A stretch of 50,868 nucleotides of DNA from positions 1 through 50,868 of the forward strand of contig CALWLY010000024.1 in assembly GCA_944381635.1 (NCBI GenBank), given 5' to 3'. This document shows, piece after piece, positions 1-8,283 of this stretch; position 1 is the stretch's first letter, and each line of letters opens with the position of its first letter. This stretch comes from an uncultured Lachnospiraceae bacterium (lineage in GTDB: Bacteria; Bacillota; Clostridia; Lachnospirales; Lachnospiraceae). The notes beneath the pieces were generated by a model. The model did no database searches and was not told where the DNA came from. It was given only the letters and a program-made list of their open reading frames with translations. Position numbers and translations under genes: made by a program.

Positions 1-5
1 CTTAT

Positions 6-78
6 GCGATAGTGGCGTAGTTGGTAACGCGCGACCTTGCCAAGGTCGAGACCGCGGGTTCGAGCCCCGTCTATCGCT
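6..78 (+). tRNA. tRNA-Gly (anticodon GCC)
   Basis: The sequence folds into a full cloverleaf. The 7-bp acceptor stem pairs 6-12 with 71-77. The anticodon stem pairs 32-36 with 44-48 around a loop holding GCC at 39-41. The T arm pairs 54-58 with 66-70 around a TTCGAGC loop. The discriminator base is T78 and the 3' CCA is not encoded. The DNA 5' of position 6 is mostly outside the window, so no promoter can be assigned. Confidence 0.96.
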
Positions 79-85
79 CTTGCTT

Positions 86-121
86 AAAAAGAAGTCTAGC
101 AGATGCGGGACTTCTTTTTTT
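86..121 (+). terminator. Rho-independent terminator of the tRNA unit
   Basis: The inverted repeat GAAGTC (91-96) / GACTTC (109-114) is flanked by an A-run on the left and ends in a T-run at 115-121. It lies 8 bases after the tRNA. The T-run merges into the next hairpin, the first half of the dispersed repeat. Confidence 0.8.
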
Positions 122-276
122 GTACGATAAGAAACCTCATTTCTTATCGTACAAAAATAAACGCTCTGCTGTGGATGCGCACTCGCACGAAAGGTAACTC
201 TTGCCTGACGGCATCGCACTCGGCGCGAGTGTGTGCCAGAGCACACATTATTTTATACGCCGGGAAAAAAATTTTC
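115..276. repeat. Dispersed intergenic repeat, copy 1
   Basis: This non-coding stretch begins with a perfect hairpin: a 13-bp arm at 122-134, loop CCTCA, complementary arm 140-152. A block reading CTGTGGATGCGCACTCG follows, then a TTGCCTGACGGCATCGC segment and a GCACACATT/TTTTATAC tail. The same blocks in the same order occur at 11572-11715, between unrelated genes. The end also carries GGGAAAA/TTTTCCC at 262-278, which could stop transcription of the DUF3788 gene from the other side. No ORF with a ribosome site is visible. Confidence 0.7.
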
Positions 277-294
277 CCAATCCACAGCGCATTG

Positions 295-708
295 TTATTT
301 CCGATTCGGTTTTCTTTTGATAGCCAACAATTTCATATAATCATCAAACTCATCAGTACTGGTCGGTTCAAACATGACCCATTTTCCATCATGATAGGTT
401 TTCGCTTCATCATATTGCCGCCAAACGGCATTGGAAAGAGTGCCTCTTATATCTTCAAATTTTGTTCTTTCATTTTTCCCAAAGATAATCATGAAACCAA
501 CACAATTTCTTTTTGCATACAGGCAGCAAAGTGTTTTACCACTTCTGCGATATTTATATTCGTAAGTCCAATTCTTACCGCCGGTATTCCATGCTCGTTC
601 CATTTCGTATTTTTCATCAATAGCCAAACACAACTTTTGCCAAACATCAAACAAAGACTGTCCGAGCAATTCAGTCATAGTTGATTGAGACGGTATCTTA
701 TCAAGCAT
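295..708 (-). CDS. DUF3788 family protein
   Basis: A 137-residue soluble protein with no signal peptide or membrane segment. The central part (AWNTGGKNWTYEYKYR, then GKTLCCLY and GFMIIFGKNER) matches my memory of the DUF3788 family in Clostridia, whose function is unknown. The start is well supported: GGAGGGG lies 7-8 bases ahead of the ATG on the minus strand. It stands alone, facing the tRNA, and has no visible link to the sugar genes. The + strand ORF across the same DNA is a shadow without a ribosome site. Confidence 0.85.
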   Translation of the reverse strand: MLDKIPSQSTMTELLGQSLFDVWQKLCLAIDEKYEMERAWNTGGKNWTYEYKYRRSGKTLCCLYAKRNCVGFMIIFGKNERTKFEDIRGTLSNAVWRQYDEAKTYHDGKWVMFEPTSTDEFDDYMKLLAIKRKPNRK

Positions 709-922
709 GGTATCCCCTCCGTAAATTTCAGATTGTCGTTGGTTCCATAATATTATGAATCCCTCTGTTTTTTAAATATTTAATGTAGATGAATTGTAAA
801 TTTGAACGCTGTTTTCCCTTGCAAGTGAGTGCAAATCCCCTTTTCGAGTAATCTTCCTGGACTGTGCACATTGTTTAATGGAACTTTTCTATATCCGGAA
901 TCTTAGCACAGAAATGTACTAT

Positions 923-951
923 TTGACTATAAAAACGACCTGTTTTATAGA
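923..951 (+). promoter_or_regulatory. Sigma-A-type promoter of the Gfo/Idh-ABC transporter operon
   Basis: TTGACT (923-928), a 17-base spacer and TATAGA (946-951) give a good housekeeping promoter about 220 bases ahead of the first start codon. The leader is therefore long and could hold regulatory sites. Confidence 0.6.
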
Positions 952-968
952 AAAAATAGCAAATTTCA

Positions 969-1000
969 TTATTTTTTAGAGTCATTGTTATTTTTTAGAG
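969..1000 (+). repeat. Direct repeat TTATTTTTTAGAG, possible operator
   Basis: The 13-base motif occurs at 969-981 and again, identical, at 988-1000, a 19-base period of nearly two helical turns. It lies just downstream of the promoter, where a dimeric AraC-type regulator could bind. Functional assignment is inference. Confidence 0.35.
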
Positions 1001-1172
1001 AGCGTTTTTGAAGAAAATCAGAGCCGATAAAAGGAATCGTTGTTGAAAAATGAACAGGTCAGACTAATAATTTGAATCAGGTAAGGCGACAGTGCCGGGC
1101 GGGCAGTGGCTGTGCGAAAAGAGTTAAGATGCAGCATGCCTGTCGCAGCTGCGAAAGAAAAGGAGGAGAAAG

Positions 1173-2381
1173 ATGATTCGAATTGGTGTGATCGGCTACG
1201 GTGTTCGTATAGATATGCTGATGGATCAGATGCATGACCTTCCGGTAGATGTGGAAGTGACAGCAGTAGCGGATAAGAATCCGGAACGTGTGAAAGAGCT
1301 GATGCTGAAAAACGGTTCCAAAAAGGTTCAGCATGAAATGGAAATTGATAAGATCGATGGTCTGCTTCGCCAGTGTCCCATGCATCCGGAAAACATTCAT
1401 TTCTACGATACGGCAGAAGAAATGTTGGAAAAGGAAGAACTGGACGGCGTTATGGTGGGAACCAACTGCAATACCCATGCGCATTTTGCAAAACTGGTGA
1501 TGGAGAAAAACCTTCCCTTGTTTTTGGAAAAACCGGTGGGAATCTGCAAGGAGGACCTGGATATTTTAAAGGAATGTGACAGCAAACCTCATGCTCCTGT
1601 GGTGGTATCGTTTCCTTTGAGAGCCACAAGGATGATCCAGGAGGCAAAGAAAATCGTAGATGCGGGAGTCATCGGAAAAGTGGATCATGTGCAGGCTTTT
1701 AACGATGTGGCATACGGATTTGTTTATTTCCATGACTGGTACCGGGATGAATCGGTGGCTCATGGCTTGTTTTTACAGAAAGCCACCCACGATATCGACG
1801 TGATCAATTTCCTTTGTGGTGAGGACCCCGAAACGGTATGTGCCATGAAGTCCAAACAGATTTTCAAGGGAGATATGCCGGCAGGTCTTCGGTGCAGTGA
1901 ATGTGACCGTACAGAAACCTGTATGGAAAGTACTTATAATATAGTAAAAGTGAGAAACGACACGCCCAGAAGCGACTACTGCTGTTATGCGGTAGATACG
2001 GGCAATGAGGACAGCGGCAGCATGATCGTGAAATACGAATCCGGCATGCATGCCACCTACGCCCAGAATTTCTTCGCCAGAAAGAAAGCTGCCAGAAGAG
2101 GCGGACGTATTTACGGCTACAAAGGAACTCTGGAATATGATTTCTATACGGACACTCTTCATGTGTATGACCACATGAGCGATAAAGTGACCGTGATGGA
2201 ATTCCATACACCTGCCAACGGGCACGGCGGCGGAGATCAGGTGCTGATGCAGAATTTTATAGACCTGATCCGGGGAAAGGTTTCCGAATCCATAGCGCCT
2301 CTTCGTGCAGGAATCATAAGCGCTCAAACCTGTCTGGCTGCCAAAGAAGCGGCGGAACAGATGGAATATAAAAAAGTATAG
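1173..2381 (+). CDS. Gfo/Idh/MocA family oxidoreductase
   Basis: A 402-residue cytoplasmic NAD(P)-dependent sugar or polyol dehydrogenase-like protein. The N-terminal Rossmann fold starts MIRIGVIGYG. The family motif EKP is at residues 119-121, and KATHDIDV (203-210) corresponds to the catalytic His region. A cysteine group at C241, C244, C250 and C270/271 resembles the CxxC...C insert seen in some members and may bind metal. The start is fixed by AGGAGGAG upstream. The stop codon runs into the ribosome site of the next permease gene, so it is first in a transporter operon. Its substrate cannot be read from sequence; an oxidised or methylated sugar imported by the neighbouring transporter is possible. 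Confidence 0.88.
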   Translation: MIRIGVIGYGVRIDMLMDQMHDLPVDVEVTAVADKNPERVKELMLKNGSKKVQHEMEIDKIDGLLRQCPMHPENIHFYDTAEEMLEKEELDGVMVGTNCNTHAHFAKLVMEKNLPLFLEKPVGICKEDLDILKECDSKPHAPVVVSFPLRATRMIQEAKKIVDAGVIGKVDHVQAFNDVAYGFVYFHDWYRDESVAHGLFLQKATHDIDVINFLCGEDPETVCAMKSKQIFKGDMPAGLRCSECDRTETCMESTYNIVKVRNDTPRSDYCCYAVDTGNEDSGSMIVKYESGMHATYAQNFFARKKAARRGGRIYGYKGTLEYDFYTDTLHVYDHMSDKVTVMEFHTPANGHGGGDQVLMQNFIDLIRGKVSESIAPLRAGIISAQTCLAAKEAAEQMEYKKV

Positions 2382-2392
2382 GAGGGATCGTT

Positions 2393-3370
2393 GTGAGTAA
2401 AGCGAGCAAAAGCAATAAAACAGTACTTTCTGCTGAGGAAAAGCAGCGGAAAAAACGTCGCACCGCGATTGTGATTAAACGCCAGATACCCTTCTACATA
2501 CTGATGCTTCCGGGACTGATCTGTCTGGCAATTTTCTGCTATATGCCCCTTCCGGGAATTCTGGTAGCGTTTAAAAATTACAACTGGAGAGAGGGAATCC
2601 TCGGCAGTCCCTGGGTAGATCCGATTTTTAAAAACTTTGAATTCTTCTTTGAATCGGATGTGGCGTTTCGAACAACGTTTAACACCCTGTTTTATAACAT
2701 TATCCAGATGGTTTTAGGTCCTGCTCTTGCCATCACTGTGGCAATTCTCTTAAATGAGATTCGGGGAAAAGTCAGCGCTTCTGTTTATAAGGGAGCCATT
2801 TTGCTTCCCACTTTCCTTTCCTGGGTTATCGTGCAGTATATTATGTACGCTCTTTTAAACCCCGGACGGGGAATTTTCAGCAGTGTCTTCGGAATTGATG
2901 CCAACTTCTATATGGAGCCATCCTACTGGAGAGTCATTATGCCTCTGGTGTATCTGTGGAAAGGCTTCGGTTATAGTTCTGTATTGTATGTGGCTGCGAT
3001 TTCCGGTATTAATACGGACTATTACGAGGCGGCAGATCTGGACGGGGCGAGCCGGTGGCAGAAGATCAAGTATATCACGCTGCCCATGTTAAAACCTACG
3101 TTCATGATCTTGATGTTGATGTCCCTGGGAAATATTTTCCGCGGCGGCGCCGGAGACTGGCAGGGCTTTGTCACAGCTACCAACGATTCCGGTATGCTCT
3201 ATCCTGCTACGGATGTTATCGACTCTTATGTATACCGCGCTCTGCGTACACTGAATGATTACGGAATGTCCGCAGCAGCCAGCTTGTATCAGTCTATCAT
3301 CGGTTTTGTGCTGGTTCTTGTAACAGACCGGGTTATTCATAGAATCGATCCGGACAGCTCGATGCTTTAG
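2393..3370 (+). CDS. ABC sugar transporter permease, LplB type
   Basis: A 325-residue inner-membrane permease starting with GTG, with GGAGGG directly ahead of it. After a Lys-rich cytoplasmic N-terminus (about 1-30) there are about six hydrophobic helices. The EAA loop, EAADLDGASRWQKIKYITLP, falls near residues 211-230; it docks on the ATPase in this transporter class. The family (LplB/YteP) imports complex oligosaccharides together with a YtcP-type partner, which is the next gene. No ATPase is encoded in the window; a shared MsmX-like ATPase elsewhere is usual for the family. Confidence 0.92.
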   Translation: MSKASKSNKTVLSAEEKQRKKRRTAIVIKRQIPFYILMLPGLICLAIFCYMPLPGILVAFKNYNWREGILGSPWVDPIFKNFEFFFESDVAFRTTFNTLFYNIIQMVLGPALAITVAILLNEIRGKVSASVYKGAILLPTFLSWVIVQYIMYALLNPGRGIFSSVFGIDANFYMEPSYWRVIMPLVYLWKGFGYSSVLYVAAISGINTDYYEAADLDGASRWQKIKYITLPMLKPTFMILMLMSLGNIFRGGAGDWQGFVTATNDSGMLYPATDVIDSYVYRALRTLNDYGMSAAASLYQSIIGFVLVLVTDRVIHRIDPDSSML

Positions 3371-3381
3371 GAGGTGAGGAA

Positions 3382-4272
3382 ATGGGAAGAAAACATAAAA
3401 TCGGAGTGTTTGACGTCTCCGTTCATATCGTATTTATTCTTCTTTCGCTGGCATGTATCCTTCCGCTTCTGCTGGTGCTGGGAATTTCCCTGACGGCGGA
3501 AAGCTCTCTGATATCGGAAGGATATCACCTGATACCGAGAGAATTCAGTACAGCTGCATACTCTTATGTGTTTACCAGCTCCTCTACAATTATCCGTGCT
3601 TATGGAGTTACCGTATTCGTCACAGTAGTGGGAACCTTCCTGCAGCTGTTGTTTACAGCTATGATGGCTTACGCGCTTACCAGACCGGAAGTAAAAGGAA
3701 GATATTTCCTGTCCTTGATTGTATACATACCCTGCCTGTTCAACGGCGGTATGGTAGCAAGCTATATTTTGATGAGCCAGACCCTGCACTTAAGAAATAC
3801 CATCTGGGTACTCTTTGTGGGCTCCATGATCTCACCTGCAAACGTGCTGATTATGAGAAAGTTCTTGAGAAGCATTCCGGAGTCTCTGATCGAGTCTGCA
3901 AGAATCGACGGTTCCGGGGAAATCAGAACCTTCTTCAAAATTGTACTGCCTCTGTCCAAGCCTTCCCTGGCTTCCCTGGGATTGTTTACGGCAATCGCAT
4001 TCTGGAACGACTGGATGACCTGCAACCTTTACATCACAGATACCAAGCTGTTTAACCTGCAGTACCTGCTGCAGTCCATGATGAAAAATATTCAGAATGT
4101 CCTGGCCAATGCGGACAGAACCCAGGGCATGCAGAATGCTCTGGCGCACCTTCCGACTGAGGGTGTCCGGATGGCTACCTGTATTCTTGCCATCGGTCCC
4201 ATCATTCTGCTGTATCCTATGCTGCAGAAATATTTCAACAAAGGACTGACTATCGGAGCGGTAAAAGAGTAA
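3382..4272 (+). CDS. ABC sugar transporter permease, YtcP type
   Basis: A 296-residue partner permease of the MalG/YtcP class. It has about six membrane helices and the EAA-type loop ESARIDGSGEIRTFFKIVLP near residue 170. The ATG follows GGAGGTGAGG by a few bases, 11 bases after the previous stop, so the two permeases are co-translated. With the LplB-type subunit it forms the channel for an imported oligosaccharide bound by the lipoprotein at 4383 and perhaps also by the one at 19971. Confidence 0.92.
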   Translation: MGRKHKIGVFDVSVHIVFILLSLACILPLLLVLGISLTAESSLISEGYHLIPREFSTAAYSYVFTSSSTIIRAYGVTVFVTVVGTFLQLLFTAMMAYALTRPEVKGRYFLSLIVYIPCLFNGGMVASYILMSQTLHLRNTIWVLFVGSMISPANVLIMRKFLRSIPESLIESARIDGSGEIRTFFKIVLPLSKPSLASLGLFTAIAFWNDWMTCNLYITDTKLFNLQYLLQSMMKNIQNVLANADRTQGMQNALAHLPTEGVRMATCILAIGPIILLYPMLQKYFNKGLTIGAVKE

Positions 4273-4285
4273 GAGCTACGGCTCT
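4272..4285 (+). other. Small intercistronic hairpin
   Basis: AGAGC-TACG-GCTCT forms a tight 5-bp stem right after the permease stop codon. No T-run follows, so it is not a terminator. It could act as an RNA-stability element that lets the binding protein be made in excess over the permeases; that is inference. Confidence 0.3.
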
Positions 4286-4382
4286 CCGATGAAAAAGAGG
4301 TAAGATTTAAAAACTATAACAACGTAATAAGCATCTGCAAAAGATGTTTAAAAAATATCTTATTCCAGAAGGAGGAAAAAGT

Positions 4383-6020
4383 ATGAAAAGAAAAGTGATA
4401 TCCTTGCTGCTGACAGGCGTTATGACCATGAGCCTTCTTGCAGGATGCGGAGGAAGCACGGAAACGACAACCAGCGAGAGCAGCGCTGGAACAGAAGCTG
4501 CTGAGAGTACAGCGGCTGCAGAAAGCACTGAGAGCGCTGAGACAACAGACAGCGCGGACAACGGAGATGTGGTAGAGATTGATTTCTACATGTCATCCAC
4601 TCCTTTCAATGACCAGGAAAGGGTTATGGAAAAAGCTAATGCGATTATTGAGGAGGAAATCGGGGCACACCTGAATATTTTCCCTCTGGCAGACTACACA
4701 ACCATGCAGCTGATGATTGACACTGGCGATGAATGGGATATGTGCTTCACATCCAACTGGCTGGGCGATTACTATGGAAATGCTCAGAAGGGCGCTTTCG
4801 CAGACCTGACCGAACTTCTGCCGGAACTGGCTCCGGAAACCTATAATAGAATCCCTGCATCCTTGTGGGAAGGCATGAAAGTAGACGGCAAGATTTACGG
4901 TATGGTTAACTATCAGATTTTCGGTTCTTCCAAACGTCTGGGACTGCGTTTCCGCGAAGATATCGCAGAAGAAGTTGGTTTTGACTGGCAGTCTGTAAAA
5001 GGTATGGACATCTTTGATGCTCTGAACAAGATCGAGACAGAATATCTGGCTCCCGCTATGGAAGCTCATCCGGATATGATTGGCTGGGAAGCGCAGGCTG
5101 GTTCCAACCTGTTCACACAGGCACAGGCTGCACAGTTCTTCAACTCTGAATATGTAGGAGACAGTGTTGTGGGAAGTATTGGTTGGATCAATTACGATGA
5201 TCCTACTACAGTATTCAATCAGTATGCTTCCGAAGACTTTATGGAATACTGCAAGATTATGCGCAGATGGTATGAAAATGGCTACATCCCGGCTGACGCT
5301 GCAACCGTTACTGACACAAGCCCGGATCGTCAGGCAGGCAGATACCTGTTTGAGGTTGCTTTAGGATGGCCGGATGATATCGACTTCCCTCTTGACAAAG
5401 CTATGAGTATGGTAACTGACATTAATGCTGCACCGGCAGTAGAAGTAAGTCTTACTGACCTGGTTATGCCTGCAGCTGCAGGACCTACAGCTGCAGTTGC
5501 TGTAAACTCCAACTCTGCTAACATTGAAAAATGCGTAGAACTGATGGAACTGTTAAATACCAACGATGAACTTTACAAACTGATCTGCTACGGTGAAGAA
5601 GGTGTGGACTACAGCTACGACGAAGAAGGCAATGTAGTTTATACAGACGGCGGATATTTCATCAACTACAACGATTACCAGATTGCACAGTCCTATGACG
5701 ATGAAGGCTTCGACCGTGTACCTATGGCACAGAATGACAGAGGAAAACAGTCTGAAGAAATGTATGCGGTTATTTACGAAGGCGACCAGACAGCAGAGGC
5801 ATCTCCGCTGAGCGGCTTTGTATTCGATCCTTCCAACGTACAGACTGAAATCGCAAACGTAACAGCAGTTGTAAACGAAATGCTGCTTCCTATCACAACC
5901 GGTTCTGTTGATCCGGAAGAAACCATTCCTGAATTCTTAGATAGGCTGGAAACAGCAGGCGCTTCCAAGATCGTGGAAGAAAAACAGGCTCAGCTGGATG
6001 CATGGCTTGCTTCCAAATAA
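4383..6020 (+). CDS. Extracellular oligosaccharide-binding lipoprotein
   Basis: A 545-residue solute-binding lipoprotein of the ABC importer. The ATG at 4383 is chosen over an upstream in-frame ATG because GGAGG precedes it and it begins a proper lipoprotein signal: MKRK, a hydrophobic stretch, lipobox LAGC. A low-complexity Ser/Thr/Glu/Ala linker (about residues 25-60) tethers the domain to the membrane surface. The length of about 540 residues suits the large LplA/YtcQ-type proteins that bind oligosaccharides. It is clearly paralogous to the protein at 19971. It is the last gene of its operon, followed by a strong terminator. Confidence 0.93.
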   Translation: MKRKVISLLLTGVMTMSLLAGCGGSTETTTSESSAGTEAAESTAAAESTESAETTDSADNGDVVEIDFYMSSTPFNDQERVMEKANAIIEEEIGAHLNIFPLADYTTMQLMIDTGDEWDMCFTSNWLGDYYGNAQKGAFADLTELLPELAPETYNRIPASLWEGMKVDGKIYGMVNYQIFGSSKRLGLRFREDIAEEVGFDWQSVKGMDIFDALNKIETEYLAPAMEAHPDMIGWEAQAGSNLFTQAQAAQFFNSEYVGDSVVGSIGWINYDDPTTVFNQYASEDFMEYCKIMRRWYENGYIPADAATVTDTSPDRQAGRYLFEVALGWPDDIDFPLDKAMSMVTDINAAPAVEVSLTDLVMPAAAGPTAAVAVNSNSANIEKCVELMELLNTNDELYKLICYGEEGVDYSYDEEGNVVYTDGGYFINYNDYQIAQSYDDEGFDRVPMAQNDRGKQSEEMYAVIYEGDQTAEASPLSGFVFDPSNVQTEIANVTAVVNEMLLPITTGSVDPEETIPEFLDRLETAGASKIVEEKQAQLDAWLASK

Positions 6021-6065
6021 GTTTTGAGAAGTGATTTGACATAGTGATTTACTGCCAATAAGAAT

Positions 6066-6126
6066 AAGGGTACTGCACAAATCAGAAGAAAATGAAATTC
6101 TCTGGTTTGGCAGTACCCTTGTTTTG
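6066..6126. terminator. Bidirectional terminator between the transporter operon and the AraC gene
   Basis: AAGGGTACTGC (6066-6076) pairs with GCAGTACCCTT (6110-6120), and the inner AAATCAGA/TCTGGTTT extends the stem. TGTTTT follows on the + strand and an A-rich flank on the left allows use from the minus strand. It separates two convergent genes. Confidence 0.85.
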
Positions 6127-6150
6127 GTTTCAGCGCCCGATGACAGGCAT

Positions 6151-7449
6151 TTAATTGTGTTCTTCCTGATTGGATGTTTTCCCCTGGCGAAGCTTGCGGT
6201 AATCGCTGGGGGAGAGACCGGCAGTGCGGCGGAATACCTTGGTAAAATAGCTCTGGTCTTCAAAGCCGGTGAGAAGAGCAATATCCAAAAGGCGCATATT
6301 TGTGTGGCGCAGCAGGTCTTTGGCTTTGGTTATGCGCAGTTGATTCAGGTAATGGTTAAAGGTGATGCCGGTCTCTTTTCTGAAAATACGGCTCAGATAA
6401 GCGGGGGAGAGACCGATGGCCGAAGCGGTCTGTTCCAGAGAAAGAGGCTGGGAATAATGGGCGTCCATATACTGAATGCAGCGATTGATCAGATTTCCGT
6501 GTCTGGTATCGGAATAACGAAGGAAACCGTCCATAAAGTTTTCCAGAAGTTTTACAAGCCAGGCGCTTAATGTATCGAAACTTTTTAAAGTGCCTGCGGC
6601 TTTCTGATAGTTGGCCAGGGGGCGCATGGCGTCGCTTTCCTGAGCTCCTCCGTCGATAGCGGTGCGGGAGAGAAGTACCAGAAACTCATAGATGCGGGAT
6701 TTCATCCACTCCAGATTTCCGCCGCTGTTTAAAAGAAGAGCAGCCAGGAATTCCTTTAAATACTGCAGGCTTCCTTCCTTGTCGTAGTGAGAGATGCTCT
6801 GGATCAAAGTTTTTTCTTTTTCAAAAGGATAGTGTAAAGGAGCAGCCTGCTGTTTCATTTGCTGGATATAGGTACTGATCTGCTTTTGCAGGGAATCCGA
6901 GCGTGCCATGGACAGAAATCGGTTTTCATCGGATAGATTGTTCATAAAACCGGCAGCCATAAACAGAAGAACGGAAAGCTCCTGCACTTTTTCCGGCAGA
7001 ACAACGGGAATCTTGTCCAGAAAAGCAACAGCCTGTTTCAGGGCTTCGGGAGAATCTCCGAAATGTTCCTGAATTTCGCAGTCTATAAAATCCTCTTTTT
7101 CGACCATGATAAAAGGTCCCACCGTGATTTTGGCGGCGCTGGCCGTATCGCCGATGATGGGGGAGACAAAGCAGGTCAACCCCATGGGACAAAAGTAAAT
7201 GTAACGGCCTCCGAATCTTTCGGCCGCTGTCATGCCGTAGTTGTGGGCATAGATGCAGTTTTCGTGAGGAAGGCCCGCAATACCGCACAGTTCACAGCTG
7301 GCGCAGCCATAGCCGTGCTCATAGAGAGTAAGACCGTGAGCGTCCGATACGGTACAGCCAAGTCCTGTCGCTATGGAAAAAGCCCTGGAACAGGATTTGG
7401 CCAGTTCCGGGTCAAAATGAAGAGATGGTGCAGTGGTTTTGGGTGCCAT
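6151..7449 (-). CDS. PocR-domain AraC family regulator
   Basis: A 432-residue transcription regulator. I start it at 7449, where GGAGG precedes the ATG; the upstream extension of the reading frame lacks one and reads as intergenic DNA. The N-terminal 10-120 region has a Cys-rich sensor (C49, C52, C55, C65, C87, C93) typical of PocR-type ligand-binding domains, known in the family for sensing small organic molecules such as 1,2-propanediol. A helical middle follows, then a double AraC helix-turn-helix over the last 100 residues. It is divergent from the corrinoid operon and is the natural candidate for its control through the 7525-7577 promoter module. The ligand is unknown. Confidence 0.9.
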   Translation of the reverse strand: MAPKTTAPSLHFDPELAKSCSRAFSIATGLGCTVSDAHGLTLYEHGYGCASCELCGIAGLPHENCIYAHNYGMTAAERFGGRYIYFCPMGLTCFVSPIIGDTASAAKITVGPFIMVEKEDFIDCEIQEHFGDSPEALKQAVAFLDKIPVVLPEKVQELSVLLFMAAGFMNNLSDENRFLSMARSDSLQKQISTYIQQMKQQAAPLHYPFEKEKTLIQSISHYDKEGSLQYLKEFLAALLLNSGGNLEWMKSRIYEFLVLLSRTAIDGGAQESDAMRPLANYQKAAGTLKSFDTLSAWLVKLLENFMDGFLRYSDTRHGNLINRCIQYMDAHYSQPLSLEQTASAIGLSPAYLSRIFRKETGITFNHYLNQLRITKAKDLLRHTNMRLLDIALLTGFEDQSYFTKVFRRTAGLSPSDYRKLRQGKTSNQEEHN

Positions 7450-7524
7450 AAAAACCTCCAAAGTTACGTTTGCTTTCAGTATGCTTTTATCGAATTGGTA
7501 TGTCAAGTAAAAAAGACAAAAATT

Positions 7525-7577
7525 TACCAAACAGAGCATTTTTATACAAGGAACCGGGAAAAAAAGCGTGCTATAAT
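7525..7577 (+). promoter_or_regulatory. Promoter module A of the corrinoid operon
   Basis: A perfect TATAAT at 7572-7577 has no recognisable -35 hexamer at the right distance, which suggests activator dependence. Upstream lie TACCAA (7525-7530), GAGCAT and ACAAGGAA. The same elements in the same register occur at 30572-30624 ahead of another methyltransferase operon; 39 of 53 positions match. The box around TACCAA/GAGCAT sits about 40 bases ahead of the -10, where an AraC-type activator would touch RNA polymerase. Confidence 0.7.
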
Positions 7578-7625
7578 CATGCCAAAAGCAATGCAAAAAG
7601 CATAGAAAAACAAGGAGGAATCATC

Positions 7626-8267
7626 ATGAGTATTTTAAATGACATTTGTGAAAATCTGCAGAAAGGAAAAGCAAAAGTTGTAAAGGAGCTGGTACAGCAG
7701 GCAATCGATGAAGGCATTGATGCAAAAGAAATTCTGGATCAGGGTCTTCTGGCAGGTATGGATATCGTTGGTGAAAAATTCAAAAACAACGAAGTATTCG
7801 TACCGGAAGTTTTAGTTGCTGCACGTGCTATGAACATGGGAGCATCTCTGTTAAAACCTCTGCTTTCCGAAAGCGGCGTGGAATCTGTAGGAAAAGTTTG
7901 CATCGGTACTGTAAAAGGTGACTTACATGACATCGGAAAGAACCTGGTTAAGATGATGATGGAAGGCAAAGGTATCGAAGTTGTGGATCTGGGAACAGAC
8001 GTAGATCCTGAAACTTATGTAAAAACAGCTATGGAACAGAACTGCCAGATCATCTGCTGCTCCGCACTGCTGACAACAACTATGCCGGTTATGGGTGAAG
8101 TTGTAAAAGAAGCAGAAAAAGCAGGTATCCGTGACAAAGTAAAGATCATGGTAGGCGGCGCTCCTGTAACAGAAGCTTTCTGCGAACAGATCGGTGCAGA
8201 CAAATATACATCCGACGCAGCAAGCGCAGCAGACGCAGCAGTTGCTTTCTGCAAAGGAATCGCTTAA
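7626..8267 (+). CDS. Corrinoid (B12-binding) methyl-carrier protein
   Basis: A 213-residue cobalamin protein of the MtaC/MtbC/MttC class. Residues 1-85 form the helical cap domain. Residues 88-213 form the Rossmann B12 domain with the base-off motif D99-L-H101-D-I-G104, where His101 should be the lower cobalt ligand, and GGAPVTEAF near 177. In this class a substrate methyltransferase methylates Co(I) and a second one passes the methyl on. The ATG at 7626 follows AAGGAGG; a longer reading frame upstream covers promoter DNA. It leads a cluster with an activator and a UroD-family methyltransferase, so it is a methyl carrier, not a B12 mutase subunit. Confidence 0.93.
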   Translation: MSILNDICENLQKGKAKVVKELVQQAIDEGIDAKEILDQGLLAGMDIVGEKFKNNEVFVPEVLVAARAMNMGASLLKPLLSESGVESVGKVCIGTVKGDLHDIGKNLVKMMMEGKGIEVVDLGTDVDPETYVKTAMEQNCQIICCSALLTTTMPVMGEVVKEAEKAGIRDKVKIMVGGAPVTEAFCEQIGADKYTSDAASAADAAVAFCKGIA

Positions 8268-8283
8268 AAGGAACGGCACATTT

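Larger units (their letters stand above)
709..1172. other. Regulatory intergenic region between DUF3788 and the oxidoreductase operon
   Basis: These 464 bases hold no supported gene. They contain the promoter at 923-951, a direct repeat at 969-1000 and a ribosome site AGGAGGAG just before 1173. The left part is AT-rich and probably carries the minus-strand promoter of the DUF3788 gene, but I could not pick a convincing -35/-10 pair there. Confidence 0.6.

Noticed and set aside
1-300. Integrated element at the tRNA-Gly gene
   Set aside because: No integrase, no repeat of the tRNA 3' end and no mobile-element genes are visible. I also saw no transposase or insertion sequence elsewhere.
103-684. 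Plus-strand ORF over the repeat and DUF3788 gene
   Set aside because: It starts inside a terminator hairpin, has no ribosome site and is antisense to the better supported DUF3788 gene.
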